From Mesostigma viride (lineage: Eukaryota; Streptophyta; Mesostigmatophyceae; Mesostigmatales; Mesostigmataceae), in the NCBI GenBank assembly GCA_009746045.1, contig RPFO01000106.1, positions 315,001 to 375,000 of the forward strand: DNA of 60,000 bases, given 5' to 3'. Below, in pieces: positions 1-9,622 of this stretch. The translations under genes and the position numbers were made by a program. Position 1 is the stretch's first letter. Every line of letters starts with the position of its first letter. A model generated the notes under the pieces. The model saw only the letters and a list, made by a program, of their open reading frames with translations, did no database searches and was not told the origin of the DNA.

Positions 1-113
1 GTTCAGACGCAACATTTGCGTGGCGAAAAAATGCCGTCCGGGCCAAGGCCGCATGACACGCAAAAAAGGACAAAAACAAACCCACCTAGCTAAGGTCGGC
101 CTCTTTTCTTTTC
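1..113 (+). repeat. Split direct repeat A1 of the DIRS element
   Basis: Near-identical to 6682-6794 (one visible substitution, CAACATTTG versus CAACGTTTG). It marks the left side of the DIRS-type element and may start before the window. Confidence 0.85.
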
Positions 114-369
114 ACGAGGGCGGCGACAGCAAGCCAGGGGAAACGAACCTCTGGTTTGACGAACCTGTACTGTCGGAGCCATTTTTGGCCCTGAGCAGCA
201 ATGCCGAAGGGGCGCAAAGCTACAGGAGGGCAGGCAGCGCGCGCCGCGCGGGGAGGACGGGACGCCCACACCGCGGGCTGCTGCCGCCAGTCACGCGCCA
301 GTCGCCTTCAGCGCCAAAAAGAAGCAGCTCGCCACTCTGCTCGCCAAGTGCATCAGCCCCGCAGAGGCG

Positions 370-1272
370 GTGGGGGCAGTCGAGCAGGTCTTCGGTGCCG
401 AGGACTGGGTGACGGACGCCAGCTCGTGGAGCTCGAGCCAGCTGAAGTCTGTCGTGCAGTTGCTGGCCGATCACGTTGATGTTGGCGACGTGTTGGACGC
501 ACGTGACCCAAACGGAACGTTGGTGGCAAAACTGCTGGCCGTGGCAGATCTCGCGGCGGACGAGGAGGAGGATCAGGCGCTGCCACCAACGACACCTGCG
601 CAGCGAAAAATGGCCAAGCCGAAAGGCGCGGCCAAGGTTTCGGCAGGTGGGGGGGCTGTCGGAAAGGAAATGAGGGCGAGGTTGGCGACATTCGTTGGGG
701 CACCTCCGGAAACCGAAAATCAGGACGACGAGGAGGACGAGGAGGGGGAGGTCGCAGCCGAGAAATTCATGCAAGGTTTGAAGGTGAGCGCTGGGAGGAA
801 TGGAGGGGGCGCCCGGGAAGCCACTTCAAGGCCTCGAAAGGGGTGGCGCTGCCAAGCCGAGCCAAGAGCGTGAAACTGATATCGGGTTTCGGAGCGGGTG
901 CTGCCGGGGGTGTTGGAGGAGGCCAGCGACCATGGGATGGGAATCCGGTCGTGGGTCATGACGGTAAAGCCTGGAAATTGGCGGAACATGGAGAACAGGA
1001 AAATTGTCATGAACATTGCATTGGCCATGGACACCCTTCTCAAGGAGCTGGGCTCAGCAGCCGGGGAGCTTGTGGGCATGGAGTACCTAATGAGGGTGGT
1101 GGCGGCCTTGCTGCAGGTGGAGGGGCAAGGAGGGGGGGGGTGGAAGGTGGCCAGCCACCTCCTGCCATTGGGGGAGGAGGCTGCACTGTCAGCCACCCCG
1201 GCTGTCAAGGCAGCTCTCCAAACTGCCATCCTCTTGGACAAGCTCAGCAAGGCTCAACAAGTAGGGAAATAG
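370..1272 (+). pseudogene. Gag-like ORF of the DIRS element, broken
   Basis: Two open stretches in the same frame (370-873 and 898-1272) are separated only by two stop codons around 871-880, so they look like one gene. The first half is acidic and low in complexity (Asp/Glu run near residues 118-126, Ala/Lys-rich centre). The second half has a helical, Leu/Ala-rich pattern (NIALAMDTLLKELGSAAGEL). No zinc knuckle is visible. Position between A1 and the RT is what is expected for a DIRS ORF1/gag, and gag of this order is poorly conserved. The assignment rests on position and frame continuity, not on a recognised domain. Real start uncertain. Confidence 0.4.
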
Positions 1273-1489
1273 AATCCCAGCGGGACCGCTCCCTTTTCCC
1301 GCTGCCATACCCACTTAGGCCAGCGTACACCGCGTGGGGCAGGGTGAGATCGGCACGCCGGCGACAGCGTGCCACGCGCCGCCACCGCGAGTACACACTG
1401 CAATGCAAGGTAGTGCGTTGGCTTAATTGGCTGTGGGGAGGGGGGCAAGACCCTCCTCCTAACCCTAGAGGGGCGTGCTCTAAGGGGAT

Positions 1490-1969
1490 CACTACAATAC
1501 GCTTCCGCGGACACCTTTTTCAGCGGGGAAAGTGCCCCCGGGCTTCCGGGGCAAATTCAGCAAGCGCTGCGGAACTTAGATACTAAAATTTCGTTTTTGG
1601 TTCGTACCGTACAGCCAATCATTTTGCGCCCGGATCAAATTGTGATCTGGTCACTGAACACGAAAATTTCAGCGGAACGTACGAAACACCAACGCAACTA
1701 GAGAAAATTTTCAGTGACGAAACTGTAGTGCCGTGTACCCAAGCAAAATGTAGTAGGACTTCGCTATATTCACGTTCGGAATTTTTCCCCGCAAGATTCC
1801 CCCGCAAGATTCCCCCGCACGATTCCCCCCGCAAGGTTCAGGCTCCAGTCGATGCTCGCCAAATGGCGCAAAAAAAGAAACATATGTTAAAATCAACGGT
1901 GCGAATCCTCGTTACCGCTCGGGTAACATTCTCACTCATTTCGCGTCTCCTACGAACCGTATTGTAGTG
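1490..1969 (+). mobile_element. CACTA-ended MITE, copy 1
   Basis: A 480-bp segment beginning CACTACAATACG and ending CGTATTGTAGTG, so it has perfect 12-bp terminal inverted repeats. It is flanked on both sides by AT (1488-1489 and 1970-1971), a 2-bp duplication. The whole unit is the reverse complement of 3419-3899. No coding capacity. The termini match the CACTA/EnSpm signature, but that superfamily normally gives 3-bp duplications. Confidence 0.85.
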
Positions 1970-2117
1970 ATCGAGGGAGGAGGCCCTTGCGAGGGTCAAG
2001 AGGCACTGCACCTGGCACAGTCGCCGCGTAGGGGGCGTTGCGACAGGCCAGGAGCATGAAGGTGCTGATGCAATATATGGGAAGCAGAATAAGTATGAAC
2101 AACTGCGCGCGGACGCG

Positions 2118-2443
2118 GTGAGTCTACCAAAGGCGGAGGTGGCGGGGAAGGCACGGCTGCTCGACCTATTGGCTATGCGGCCGAGCTGGCGGGAGATATA
2201 TGCCAGCGAAGAGAACTGCATCAAGCCAGCGGTCGTGGCGAGCGCAAAGTATTGGAATGTGCCCAAGCCCAGCCGGGGATGCTCCATGGATGAATGGGGC
2301 AAGCTCATGAGCCGGGCAGCGGGCGTGGGCATGGTGGCGTTCCGGGAGAGGCGGCCCAAGTGGGTGGATATGGCTGCTTTGGAGTGGCCAAGGGGGTGGG
2401 TGAGCTACGGTTCATCGTCAACAGGAAGCTGGGCAACCTCAAT
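2118..2443 (+). pseudogene. DIRS reverse transcriptase, N-terminal part
   Basis: First recognisable part of the RT. The frame starting at 2118 reads coherently through a block containing AFRERRPKWVDMAALEWPRG. It then has to shift frame at the G-rich tract around 2386-2400 to continue as LRFIVNRKLGNLN, which resembles the (R)-I-(D/N)-R-x-x-N fingers motif of DIRS-type RTs. It is cut after the AAT at 2441-2443 by an inserted TIR element and resumes at 3222 in the register predicted by excision of insert plus one AAT. Pseudogene in this copy because of the shift and the insertions, although a sequencing slip in the G tract cannot be excluded. Confidence 0.65.
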
Positions 2444-2561
2444 CAAGTTTCGTTTAAGTGGCCAGCCGGAGCGGCTGCTTAGGTTTTAGCGGACAAGTGT
2501 TCGAAGCGCGTCATTGGTGAATTACTTGGGAACTTGGGTTTCCCCGCGAAACTCCAACCGC

Positions 2562-2870
2562 ACGTTCAGATTTCCAAATCTCAAGTAAAGTTCGGCGCAA
2601 CTTTCTGAACGGGGGCAGTTGACGAGCAGCATTCCTCCGGACGAATGAATTGCGTTCCATACTTGCGCAAAATTTTGAAAGGTAGCTTGCGTGCAGCCCT
2701 ACTAAAATTTGCGCGGACGTTCAGATTTCCAAATCTCGGGTAAATTTCGGCGGAACTTTCTGAACGGGGGTAGTTGGCGGGCAGCGTTCCTCCAGACGAA
2801 TGAAATGCGTTCCATACTAGCGCAAAATTTTGAAAGGTAGCTTGCGTGCAGCCCTACTAAAATTTGCGCG
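2562..2870. repeat. Tandem duplication, period about 155 bp
   Basis: Two consecutive copies, each starting ACGTTCAGATTTCCAAATCT and ending near CCTACTAAAATTTGCGCG, inside the TIR element. Confidence 0.85.
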
Positions 2871-2880
2871 AAGTGTGGGA

Positions 2881-3072
2881 CTGAAAATTCGTAACGGAAA
2901 CTTTTTGGTAGTTGCCGTCACTTCCTTTTGTGCAAACGTGTTGGAGTGAAAATTCGTAACGGAAACTTTTTGGTAGTTGCCGTCACTTCATTTTGCGCGA
3001 GTGTTGGGCTGAAAATTCGTAACGGAAACTTTTTGGTAGTTGGCGTCACTTCCTTTGGTTCGACTGAAAATT
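2881..3072. repeat. Tandem repeat, about 64-bp period, three copies
   Basis: Three copies of a unit starting TGAAAATTCGTAACGGAAAC and containing TTTTTGGTAGTTG(C/G)CGTCAC, at about 2881, 2946 and 3009. Confidence 0.85.
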
Positions 3073-3221
3073 CGCTGAAATTCGCTGAATTCGTACCGTA
3101 GCCTAATTTTTAGTACCTCGAAGTGACGGGGCACCTAAAAATTTGCCCACAAGTACACTTGGCAGCGCGCTCACTGGGAAAAATTGTACAGCCGCTCCGG
3201 CGGGCCACTTGAACGAATTGT

Positions 3222-3418
3222 AATCGGCTGTGGGTGGACCCCCCCAAGATCCTGCTACCCCACCTGGGCATCCTCGTGGAGGTCTACATCAAAGGCTGGT
3301 GCTACTGCGCCAAGAGCGACCTCGTGTCATACTACTATTCCATCGAGGTGCCCGAGTGGTGGTGGGACTACCAAGGGCTTCCTAGTGTGTGGTCGACTAG
3401 CGTAGGTCTGGCAGGGCC
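3222..3418 (+). pseudogene. DIRS reverse transcriptase, middle part
   Basis: Short exon-like remnant of the RT between two inserts. It reads PPKILLPHLGILVEV and then CAKSDLVSYYYSIEV. The second block matches RT domain 3, where the first catalytic aspartate sits (KSDL). It continues from the codon at 2441 and runs into 3900 once the MITE and one CC are set aside, with the reading frame kept at both joints. That the frame survives both insertions suggests they are young compared with the divergence of the element. Confidence 0.75.
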
Positions 3419-3899
3419 CACTACAATACGGTTCGTAGGAGACGCGAAATGAGTGAGAATGTTACCCGAGCGGTAACGAGGATTCGCACCGTTGATTTTA
3501 ACATATGTTTCTTTTTTTGCGCCATTTGGCGAGCATCGACTGGAGCCTGAACCTAGCGGGGGGGATCGTACGGGGGAATCTTGCGGGGGAATCTTGCGGG
3601 GAAAAATTCCGAACGTGAATTTAGCGAAGTCCTACTACATTTTGCTTGGGTACACGGTACTACAGTTTCGTCACTGAAAATTTTCTGTAGTTGCGTTGGT
3701 GTTTCGTACGTTCCGCTGAAATTTTTCGTGTTCAGTGACCAGATCACAATTTGATCCGGGCGCAAAATGATTGGCTGTACGGTACGAACCAAAAACGAAA
3801 TTTTAGTATCTAAGTTCCGCAGCGCTTGCTGAATTTGCCCCGGAAGCCCGGGGGCACTTTCCCCGCTGAAAAAGGTGTCCGCGGAAGCGTATTGTAGTG
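3419..3899 (-). mobile_element. CACTA-ended MITE, copy 2 (inverted)
   Basis: Starts CACTACAATACG and ends CGTATTGTAGTG, flanked by CC on both sides (3417-3418, 3900-3901). It is the inverted copy of 1490-1969. Deleting it with one CC leaves the RT frame intact. Confidence 0.85.
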
Positions 3900-5213
3900 C
3901 CCAGGCGGAAGGTGTGGCCCGTGCTCAAGGTGCTGGCCATGGGACATTCCCATGCGGTGGCGCTGGGGGAGGCCATCCATGAGATGGTGCTCTACATGAC
4001 CGGTGCCCTGGATCCGAGGCGCCAGGTCAACTACCTCTCAAGCGCAGGTGAGCTCACCTTGGTGCGCGACGAGTGTGGCCAGCCACTGCGCTTGGCCATC
4101 GAGTACAAGGAGGAGCGCGCCGGGGAGCTTCAGATTGACCTGGAAAACCCCCCTGCCCCCATGCTGTCCATCACCATTGATGACTTGGTGGCCAGCAACG
4201 GGCGGACCTGCGAGGCGGTGAACCAGCTCATCACGCGCGCTATTGAGGAAGGCTACCTCCCTAACAACCTTGTGCCGTCTAAGGAGAAGACTAAGATGGC
4301 GAGCCTGGAAGGGGACGAGCTAGAAGCCCTAGGGGTGGTGCACCGACGGAACGGCGTCACTGGAACCAACGGTCAAGCAGCTCAACCTTGTGATCGCCCA
4401 CACGCAGGCTATACTCACTCGAGGCCGAGCTACGGCCCGGAGGGGCTGGCTGCCGTCTTGGGGCGGTGGTTGTGGCTGCAGATGTTAAGCCGCAGCTGCT
4501 TGTCCATTTGGCAGCAATGTTTCAAATTCATCAGCCTGCAAGGGTGGGGGCAGCGATCCTGGGTGCTGTGGGCCGGGGTGCGGGAGGAGTTAGAGTGTGC
4601 CCTGGCCTTGGCTCCCATGCTAAGGGTTGACCGAAGCGCACCTTTGGCCCGTGAGGTGGTTGCATCTGACGCGTCCACCTACGGGCAAGGTGTCGTGTAC
4701 ATGGAGCCGGGCGATGTGACGGAGCTGGCGAGGGCACGAGAGGTGCGGGGGTACCCGACTTTGCTCATACCAAGTGAGGTGGCCTACGCTGGCCCTAGGC
4801 CACTGAGCGCGCGGGCGCAACAAGCAATCACTAGCCAGCAATGGCGGGTTGGGGTCCGGAGTCGTTGGCGGGATCCGGGGATGCACATCAACGAGAAGGA
4901 GGTGCGGGCTGCAGTGAAGGGCGTGGAGAGGAGTGCGCGCAGCTTGGCAAACCGAGGCAAGCGGGTGGTGAGGTTGGTGGACTCCACCGCGGCGTTGGGC
5001 TGCTTGGCTAAGGGGCGGTCCTCATCCCACAAGCTCAACAAGCAGTGCCGCCGCGTGTGCGCGCTGACCCTCGCCACTGGGAGTCGTTCCCAGTGGGTGT
5101 GGACGCCGAGTGCACTTCAACCAGCCGATGGCGTTTCTCGCGGCCAATCCATGGCGACTTTCTTGGCAGGCTGGGTGCGCGATCGACCTGACCGCGGAAG
5201 GCATCCATCCTAA
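3900..5213 (+). CDS. DIRS reverse transcriptase palm/thumb plus RNase H
   Basis: Numbering residues from the codon at 3897, the first part is the RT continuation: LKVLAMGHSHAVALGEAIHE, then the catalytic pair in SITIDDLV (D95, D96), equivalent to the YxDD box. After a linker comes an RNase H domain with all four acidic positions: D258 or so in VVASDAS, E333 in HINEKEV, D362 in RLVDSTAALG and D411 in QPADGVSRG. The RT-RNase H order and the short RNase H next to a recombinase ORF are typical of DIRS elements. No methyltransferase-like domain was recognised. The stop at 5213 lies inside the recombinase ORF, which uses another frame and overlaps by about 86-104 nt. This 3' portion is open; the full-length gene is broken upstream. 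Confidence 0.8.
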   Translation, partial: PRRKVWPVLKVLAMGHSHAVALGEAIHEMVLYMTGALDPRRQVNYLSSAGELTLVRDECGQPLRLAIEYKEERAGELQIDLENPPAPMLSITIDDLVASNGRTCEAVNQLITRAIEEGYLPNNLVPSKEKTKMASLEGDELEALGVVHRRNGVTGTNGQAAQPCDRPHAGYTHSRPSYGPEGLAAVLGRWLWLQMLSRSCLSIWQQCFKFISLQGWGQRSWVLWAGVREELECALALAPMLRVDRSAPLAREVVASDASTYGQGVVYMEPGDVTELARAREVRGYPTLLIPSEVAYAGPRPLSARAQQAITSQQWRVGVRSRWRDPGMHINEKEVRAAVKGVERSARSLANRGKRVVRLVDSTAALGCLAKGRSSSHKLNKQCRRVCALTLATGSRSQWVWTPSALQPADGVSRGQSMATFLAGWVRDRPDRGRHPS

Positions 5214-6153
5214 CCCGGGGCCCCCTGCACCTGTTAGCTACCTTCCATTGCTAGAGGGGAAAGTAAAGCCGGCTACTTTGCTGGCCCACCGTCGTGGTCT
5301 TGATTCCCTCTTGACTTGGTGGGAGGCTGGTGGGCGGGCGGACGGGTCATCGTCACGAGCTGACACCCTTGAGGAGACATTTTGTGCGTATGTCGCCTGG
5401 GCTCATTTTCGGGGGTACAGCCGCCAAGTGTGTGTCAATGCCTTGATGGGGTTGCAACTTTATTATCCCGGTATGGTGAAGCGGTGGGACTTGGCCCGTG
5501 GCGTCCTCGCTGGGTGGAAAACACTTGTGCCCCCCCGTGCCCCTCCTCCCATTCCATGGGAGGCGGCGTTTGCACTTGCCAGCACGATGGTCATGCAAGG
5601 TCAGCGCCTTGCGGGCCTGCTGGTTGTCATCGTGTTCCGCCATTACCTGCGAATCTCGGAGGCGCTGAACCTCCGTGTTGGCCATGTGCGCCTCCAGCCT
5701 GACGTTCGGCTTGGGCCGGCTCAACGGGGCGCCCTACTGCTGAGGTCTACCAAGACCTCTAAGGGCAAGACTCAGTCAGTGGTGGTAGAAGATGTGATGT
5801 CTGAAACCATCCTCCGTCACTGCATCGCGGGTAAGCACGCTTGGGAGGCCGTGTTCCCTTTCACCTACCCGCAATTCCGGCGCATTTGGCAGGCTGCGAG
5901 TCAGGCCTTGGGGGTCGCCCAGATTTTCACCATTCACGGGCTGCGGCATGGAGGTGCCACTCACGATTTCCTCGCGGGTCGCAGCATGGGGGACATCCAG
6001 GGCCGGGGGCGCTGGCTTAGCAGCTCCACGGTTGCCCATTATGTGGGCTTGCACCGCAGTTTGGAGGTGCAGCTGCCTGAGGTTATTCTTCGGGCCATGG
6101 CCGCCTGCCCCCCTCGGGCCTGGCGGGCTATTTTGAAATTGCCCTCCACCTAG
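5128..6153 (+). CDS. Tyrosine recombinase of the DIRS element
   Basis: Expected to join circular element DNA to the target through a covalent 3'-phosphotyrosine. The first ATG in the frame is at 5128; the frame is open from 5110. Numbered from 5110, the catalytic set is R181 (HYLRISEALNLR), H276-x-x-R279 followed by H280 (IHGLRHGGAT) and Y311 (TVAHYVGLH), with the usual W just before (GRGRW). An N-terminal helical core-binding region precedes it, with LLTWWEAGG near residue 68. Near the N-terminus sits a 2A-like string, EGIHPNPGP (NPGP at 5212-5223), which falls where the RNase H ORF ends. The ORF is intact and of normal length for the family (about 340 residues), so this gene could still be functional although the RT is broken. 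Confidence 0.9.
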   Translation: MAFLAANPWRLSWQAGCAIDLTAEGIHPNPGPPAPVSYLPLLEGKVKPATLLAHRRGLDSLLTWWEAGGRADGSSSRADTLEETFCAYVAWAHFRGYSRQVCVNALMGLQLYYPGMVKRWDLARGVLAGWKTLVPPRAPPPIPWEAAFALASTMVMQGQRLAGLLVVIVFRHYLRISEALNLRVGHVRLQPDVRLGPAQRGALLLRSTKTSKGKTQSVVVEDVMSETILRHCIAGKHAWEAVFPFTYPQFRRIWQAASQALGVAQIFTIHGLRHGGATHDFLAGRSMGDIQGRGRWLSSSTVAHYVGLHRSLEVQLPEVILRAMAACPPRAWRAILKLPST

Positions 6154-6225
6154 TTTGGTTGTTCATTTCTCTGTCATTATGCTAGGTTCTTTGCCCCTGG
6201 CATGGATCGCCAGGGAGGGATATAA

Positions 6226-6363
6226 GGGTAAGGCTAGCCTTTGCCAAGCAATAAGTGTTCCCATGAGCATCGGCGGCCGGGATGTGGCCTGCCTTTTGTA
6301 TGTGCTCCACTCATTGTTTTAATAAAGAGTCTGGTTACCCTGGAGTTCCACGGTTAATAGAAT
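6226..6363 (+). repeat. Split direct repeat B1 of the DIRS element
   Basis: 138 bp, essentially identical to 6820-6957. Contains AATAAA at 6321-6326, a possible polyadenylation signal. Confidence 0.9.
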
Positions 6364-6681
6364 CGTGGTTCTCTGAACATAGTTTCTTTATAGTGAGATG
6401 GAAGGGTAGCCGCTATAGCTAGGTTATTGGGTTCACGTGACATACCTTTTGAGGCCGGTGCGGCCTGATCCGGATCAGTCGTGGCCAAAGCTTTGGCCAG
6501 TTTTTCTTGGCCAGGTGGCAGGAGCTACGTTGAGATATAAACCTGCCACTGTCTAGGTTTCTTGGCTCATGGCGTAGTGATTAACTAGATCTAGATTCTT
6601 TCTCTCACGCAATATGTGACCTAATAGCCCCGGCAGCCTTACGTAAGCTGCCGGCAATTAGAACGCCACATTGCGTCATTT

Positions 6682-6794
6682 GTTCAGACGCAACGTTTGC
6701 GTGGCGAAAAAATGCCGTCCGGGCCAAGGCCGCATGACACGCAAAAAAGGACAAAAACAAACCCACCTAGCTAAGGTCGGCCTCTTTTCTTTTC
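6682..6794 (+). repeat. Split direct repeat A2 of the DIRS element
   Basis: 113-bp copy of 1-113, placed between B1 and B2 as expected for PAT-like elements. Confidence 0.9.
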
Positions 6795-6819
6795 CCCCCC
6801 ACCCTCCCTGCGTGTTTGG

Positions 6820-6957
6820 GGGTAAGGCTAGCCTTTGCCAAGCAATAAGTGTTCCCATGAGCATCGGCGGCCGGGATGTGGCCTGCCTTTTGTATGTGCT
6901 CCACTCATTGTTTTAATAAAGAGTCTGGTTACCCTGGAGTTCCACGGTTAATAGAAT
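6820..6957 (+). repeat. Split direct repeat B2, right end of the DIRS element
   Basis: 138-bp copy of 6226-6363, with AATAAA at 6915-6920. Similarity stops at 6957, which is taken as the element's right end. Confidence 0.85.
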
Positions 6958-7911
6958 TAGGTTTCTACGAGTTTGTTGAGGTACTGAGGCAAAGGAAACG
7001 TAGTTTTTTCCAGTTTCTCACCCAACTTTCATGCGGAAACCGTGGAAACCGGCATACATATTATTACGTCAAGACTCGGGTCTGCTGCGGCACCATCATT
7101 GCTTGGTATTTCCATGGTGTTTCGACTTCTTAACACATGTTTATTCATTCCGAACGCCCGGACTCTCGGCAAAACCGAGATTTGTGCAGACTTTTATTGG
7201 GTAGCTCCGGGCATGATGGTGCCTGCAAATTATAGCGTAAGGCGTGACCGTGGCTATTGCTACGGTATGCTGTATTTTCCTGGAAATGGCCTCTGCCACC
7301 GGCTCAATAGTGCTTGCAGGCGTAAGTATATCGTGTTTCTACCTAGTTTCTGCCAGTTTTCCACTTATTTCTACCGACCTCTGCCCAGCCTCTCTAAGAC
7401 CGCCATCATCCTACTCGACGTTGCTTGCATGTCATGCAGCCATAGCAGGTTGCAGTTGTGCAGTATTTATTTAGGTGCTGTATACGTCGTCAAGCCGTGC
7501 ATATGTCGTGAGGATTGGATGTTGATGGTTTATACTGCGTTGATTGTGCAAGAAGATCAGCTAGGTGCCCATAATCATGGTGTATAATCATGTGTTGTTA
7601 GCATCTTGCCACCATTCCATGCGTCATCTTTGCCTGCATGTAAGCTCATGGATCACTCAACCTATCCAAGCCTTGCATTACACGTACCTCTTTCTTGAAT
7701 GAAAACCCAGCACCTCCGTTCCCACGAGGCATGTGCTCAACACGAACGTTGTGAGAGTGGATGATGCTTTGGCTATGGCTGCCTGATTCAGTCATATTAG
7801 GTCATCCAGTCATGATGTTTGATGCATGTTTGATGCTGTATAACTTATACAACACCTATTTTCAACGTTTTGACCCTCCAAGCTCACTATGGCCCCGTTT
7901 ATGGGGCTCGT
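6958..7911. other. Non-coding stretch, no recognised gene
   Basis: An open frame of 181 codons exists at 7042-7587 (+), but its composition (Cys-rich, no domain) and lack of any second copy give no reason to call it. No repeat structure is visible apart from the ATGGGGCTCGT at 7901-7911 that flanks the next insertion. Confidence 0.4.
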
Positions 7912-8149
7912 CGCCTTCTAGGCCCTCTCCTCAAGCCCCCCCTGGGTGCCTGTGCTTGTTAAGGAGGCATGAACCATCATGGCGGTGCAGGTGCACCTTG
8001 TGCACCCAGAGCAGGTGACAGTTGTACATCCTCCACCTGCAGGTTGTAGCCCTGATTGTATTACAAACCCATAGCTGCGGCCTTTCTCAGGGCTATATGT
8101 GTTACATATGCTCCCAACGGAGCTATGATTTTAATTAATTAATTAATTA
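7912..8149 (+). mobile_element. 5'-truncated non-LTR retroelement copy
   Basis: Flanked by an 11-bp direct repeat ATGGGGCTCGT (7901-7911 and 8150-8160) and ending in a (TTAA)n tail at about 8130-8149, the marks of target-primed reverse transcription. Its 3' half (for example CATATGCTCCCAACGGAGCTATG) is clearly related to the 3' end of the ORF1-bearing LINE-like element at 43763-43829. It is therefore read as a severely 5'-truncated member or relative of that family. Confidence 0.7.
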
Positions 8150-8160
8150 ATGGGGCTCGT

Positions 8161-9622
8161 GTCGTTGCGTCATGTTGTGAAGGGCTCTCATTTTTCCCAC
8201 TGCACGTTGTACTGCGTTGTAATTGTGATGCTAATGAAAAATAGCTCCAGTGGCCCATTGGGCCTGAGTTTTGTTTCACAGAGCCTGCATATGTTGCCCA
8301 TAGCTCGTGCAAGAAGCCAGATTTTTTTCATGAACCATTTGTGAATACGCACATGACTTGTGACCTAGGGTCAAGAAATCGCGGTCATGGTCAGACCCCC
8401 CTGTATTCAAACCAGTGTATCTCTCTAATGAATTAGCATTTTGTAGGTCTGAGTAGCTCAAAAAATCCTTTGATTTATGGGCTTTCAGGAAAGTATATAC
8501 ATGACCATGAAAAAAAATTTTCCTTAGGTGCTATGCGCGTTCTAAAAAAAGCTTACAACGCGATATATCGCGTTCTAATTTAAAAAACACGGGTTAATCT
8601 AACTAATTAAGCTAATCTTATCTAGAAACCCCTACCTATTCTACTCAGCAAAGCGCCCCCTCCGCTTGGGGGGAGGGGGCTTGCCCACAGGGGCGGGCGT
8701 ATTATGATCGAGCCTAGACTATAGAATGGTCTGATCCACCTCTTCTTGTCCGGCCTGCATATTAGCAGTCCACTGAAGCAAGAGAGAGGGAGTGAATGCG
8801 ATGTTCAAACTGAGCTGGGACCACTACGTCAGCCAGCAACTGCTGTGGGTAGGTCATGACATGTTTGCCTACCTTCTTAGGATATGCATGCACTGTTTCG
8901 AACAGTTAAGCTGAACCGTCTATGTCTCGCTCTGCATGATCGAAGCCATCCATAAATATGCACAGCTCATCCACATGATTCGCCGGAACTGTCTGCGCAC
9001 CCGGCCCTTGATCATGGATCGACAGACACCTTAGTGAAACCCAGTTCGGCTTCGATCCGTCCCGGTCGCAACACAGTAGGTTACCGGGGGGGGGGGGGGG
9101 GGGGGGTGGGTGGGGGGGCCCGGGCACCTCCTTACCACCACCCGTACCACAAGTTTACGCACAGGCAGGCTGCCTTCCTCGTCCACACACAGGCCCACGC
9201 TCGATCCGCCCACACCATGCACCGAGACCCCCCCCCGTACATCCGACCACACCCAGTACCTCTCCCGACACGGGAGCACCCCACGTCCCCACGGACTCAA
9301 CCGCAACACGTCATGTGCCACTTCCACGCGTCCTCCCACAGTCTCAACATACTACGCACATGTGACCTCATGCACCACGCCACACGTTCTACCACACACC
9401 ATGTGCCGCTTCCACGTCCTCAGTCCCGGCCAGTTACGTACATGTGACGTATACCGAATCATGAACACGACAACAAGCTTCCACCACCCAAACCCACGCC
9501 CCACCCCACCCCACCCCACCGGCCCCACCCACGCGCGCGCAGGAAGCTCGGTGCATGGCCCTCCCATGCCCAGACGCCAGACGGATACAACCTGCGTTGA
9601 ACTTCATATATATACGACAAGC
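8161..9622. other. Non-coding region with a long G tract
   Basis: No supportable gene. It contains a G-rich tract of more than 30 bases interrupted by single T residues (about 9079-9118), an AT-rich patch at 8500-8640, and CCACCC-rich sequence at 9480-9540. Overlapping open frames at 9034-9791 on both strands follow the skewed composition and are not called. Confidence 0.4.

Larger units (their letters stand above)
2444..3221. mobile_element. Non-autonomous TIR element inside the DIRS RT
   Basis: Flanked by AAT on both sides (2441-2443, 3222-3224). The ends are imperfect inverted repeats of about 35 bp: TTAAGTGGCCAGCCGGAGCG on the left pairs with CGCTCCGGCGGGCCACTTGA on the right. Removing the element plus one AAT keeps the RT frame. 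The interior is non-coding and made largely of tandem repeats (see 2562-2870 and 2881-3072). Family not determined. Confidence 0.75.
1..6957 (+). mobile_element. DIRS-order retrotransposon, PAT/TOC3-like, with split direct repeats
   Basis: The segment carries a gag-like region, a reverse transcriptase with RNase H, and a tyrosine recombinase in place of an integrase. That combination defines the DIRS order. Its ends are not LTRs. Block A occurs at 1-113 and 6682-6794, and block B at 6226-6363 and 6820-6957, giving the order A1, coding region, B1, A2, B2. This is the split direct repeat arrangement known from PAT-like and TOC3-like DIRS elements. The copy is damaged: an inverted pair of CACTA-ended MITEs and a 778-bp TIR element lie inside it, gag contains stops, and the RT has a frameshift at a G-rich run. 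The left edge coincides with the window start, so A1 may extend further left. Confidence 0.85.

Noticed and set aside
720-1250. 176-codon minus-strand frame opposite the DIRS gag
   Set aside because: Plus-strand position between A1 and RT fits gag better; the minus frame shows no motif.
7042-7587. 181-codon open frame on the plus strand
   Set aside because: No motif, Cys-rich composition, no second copy and no splice or regulatory context; likely chance.
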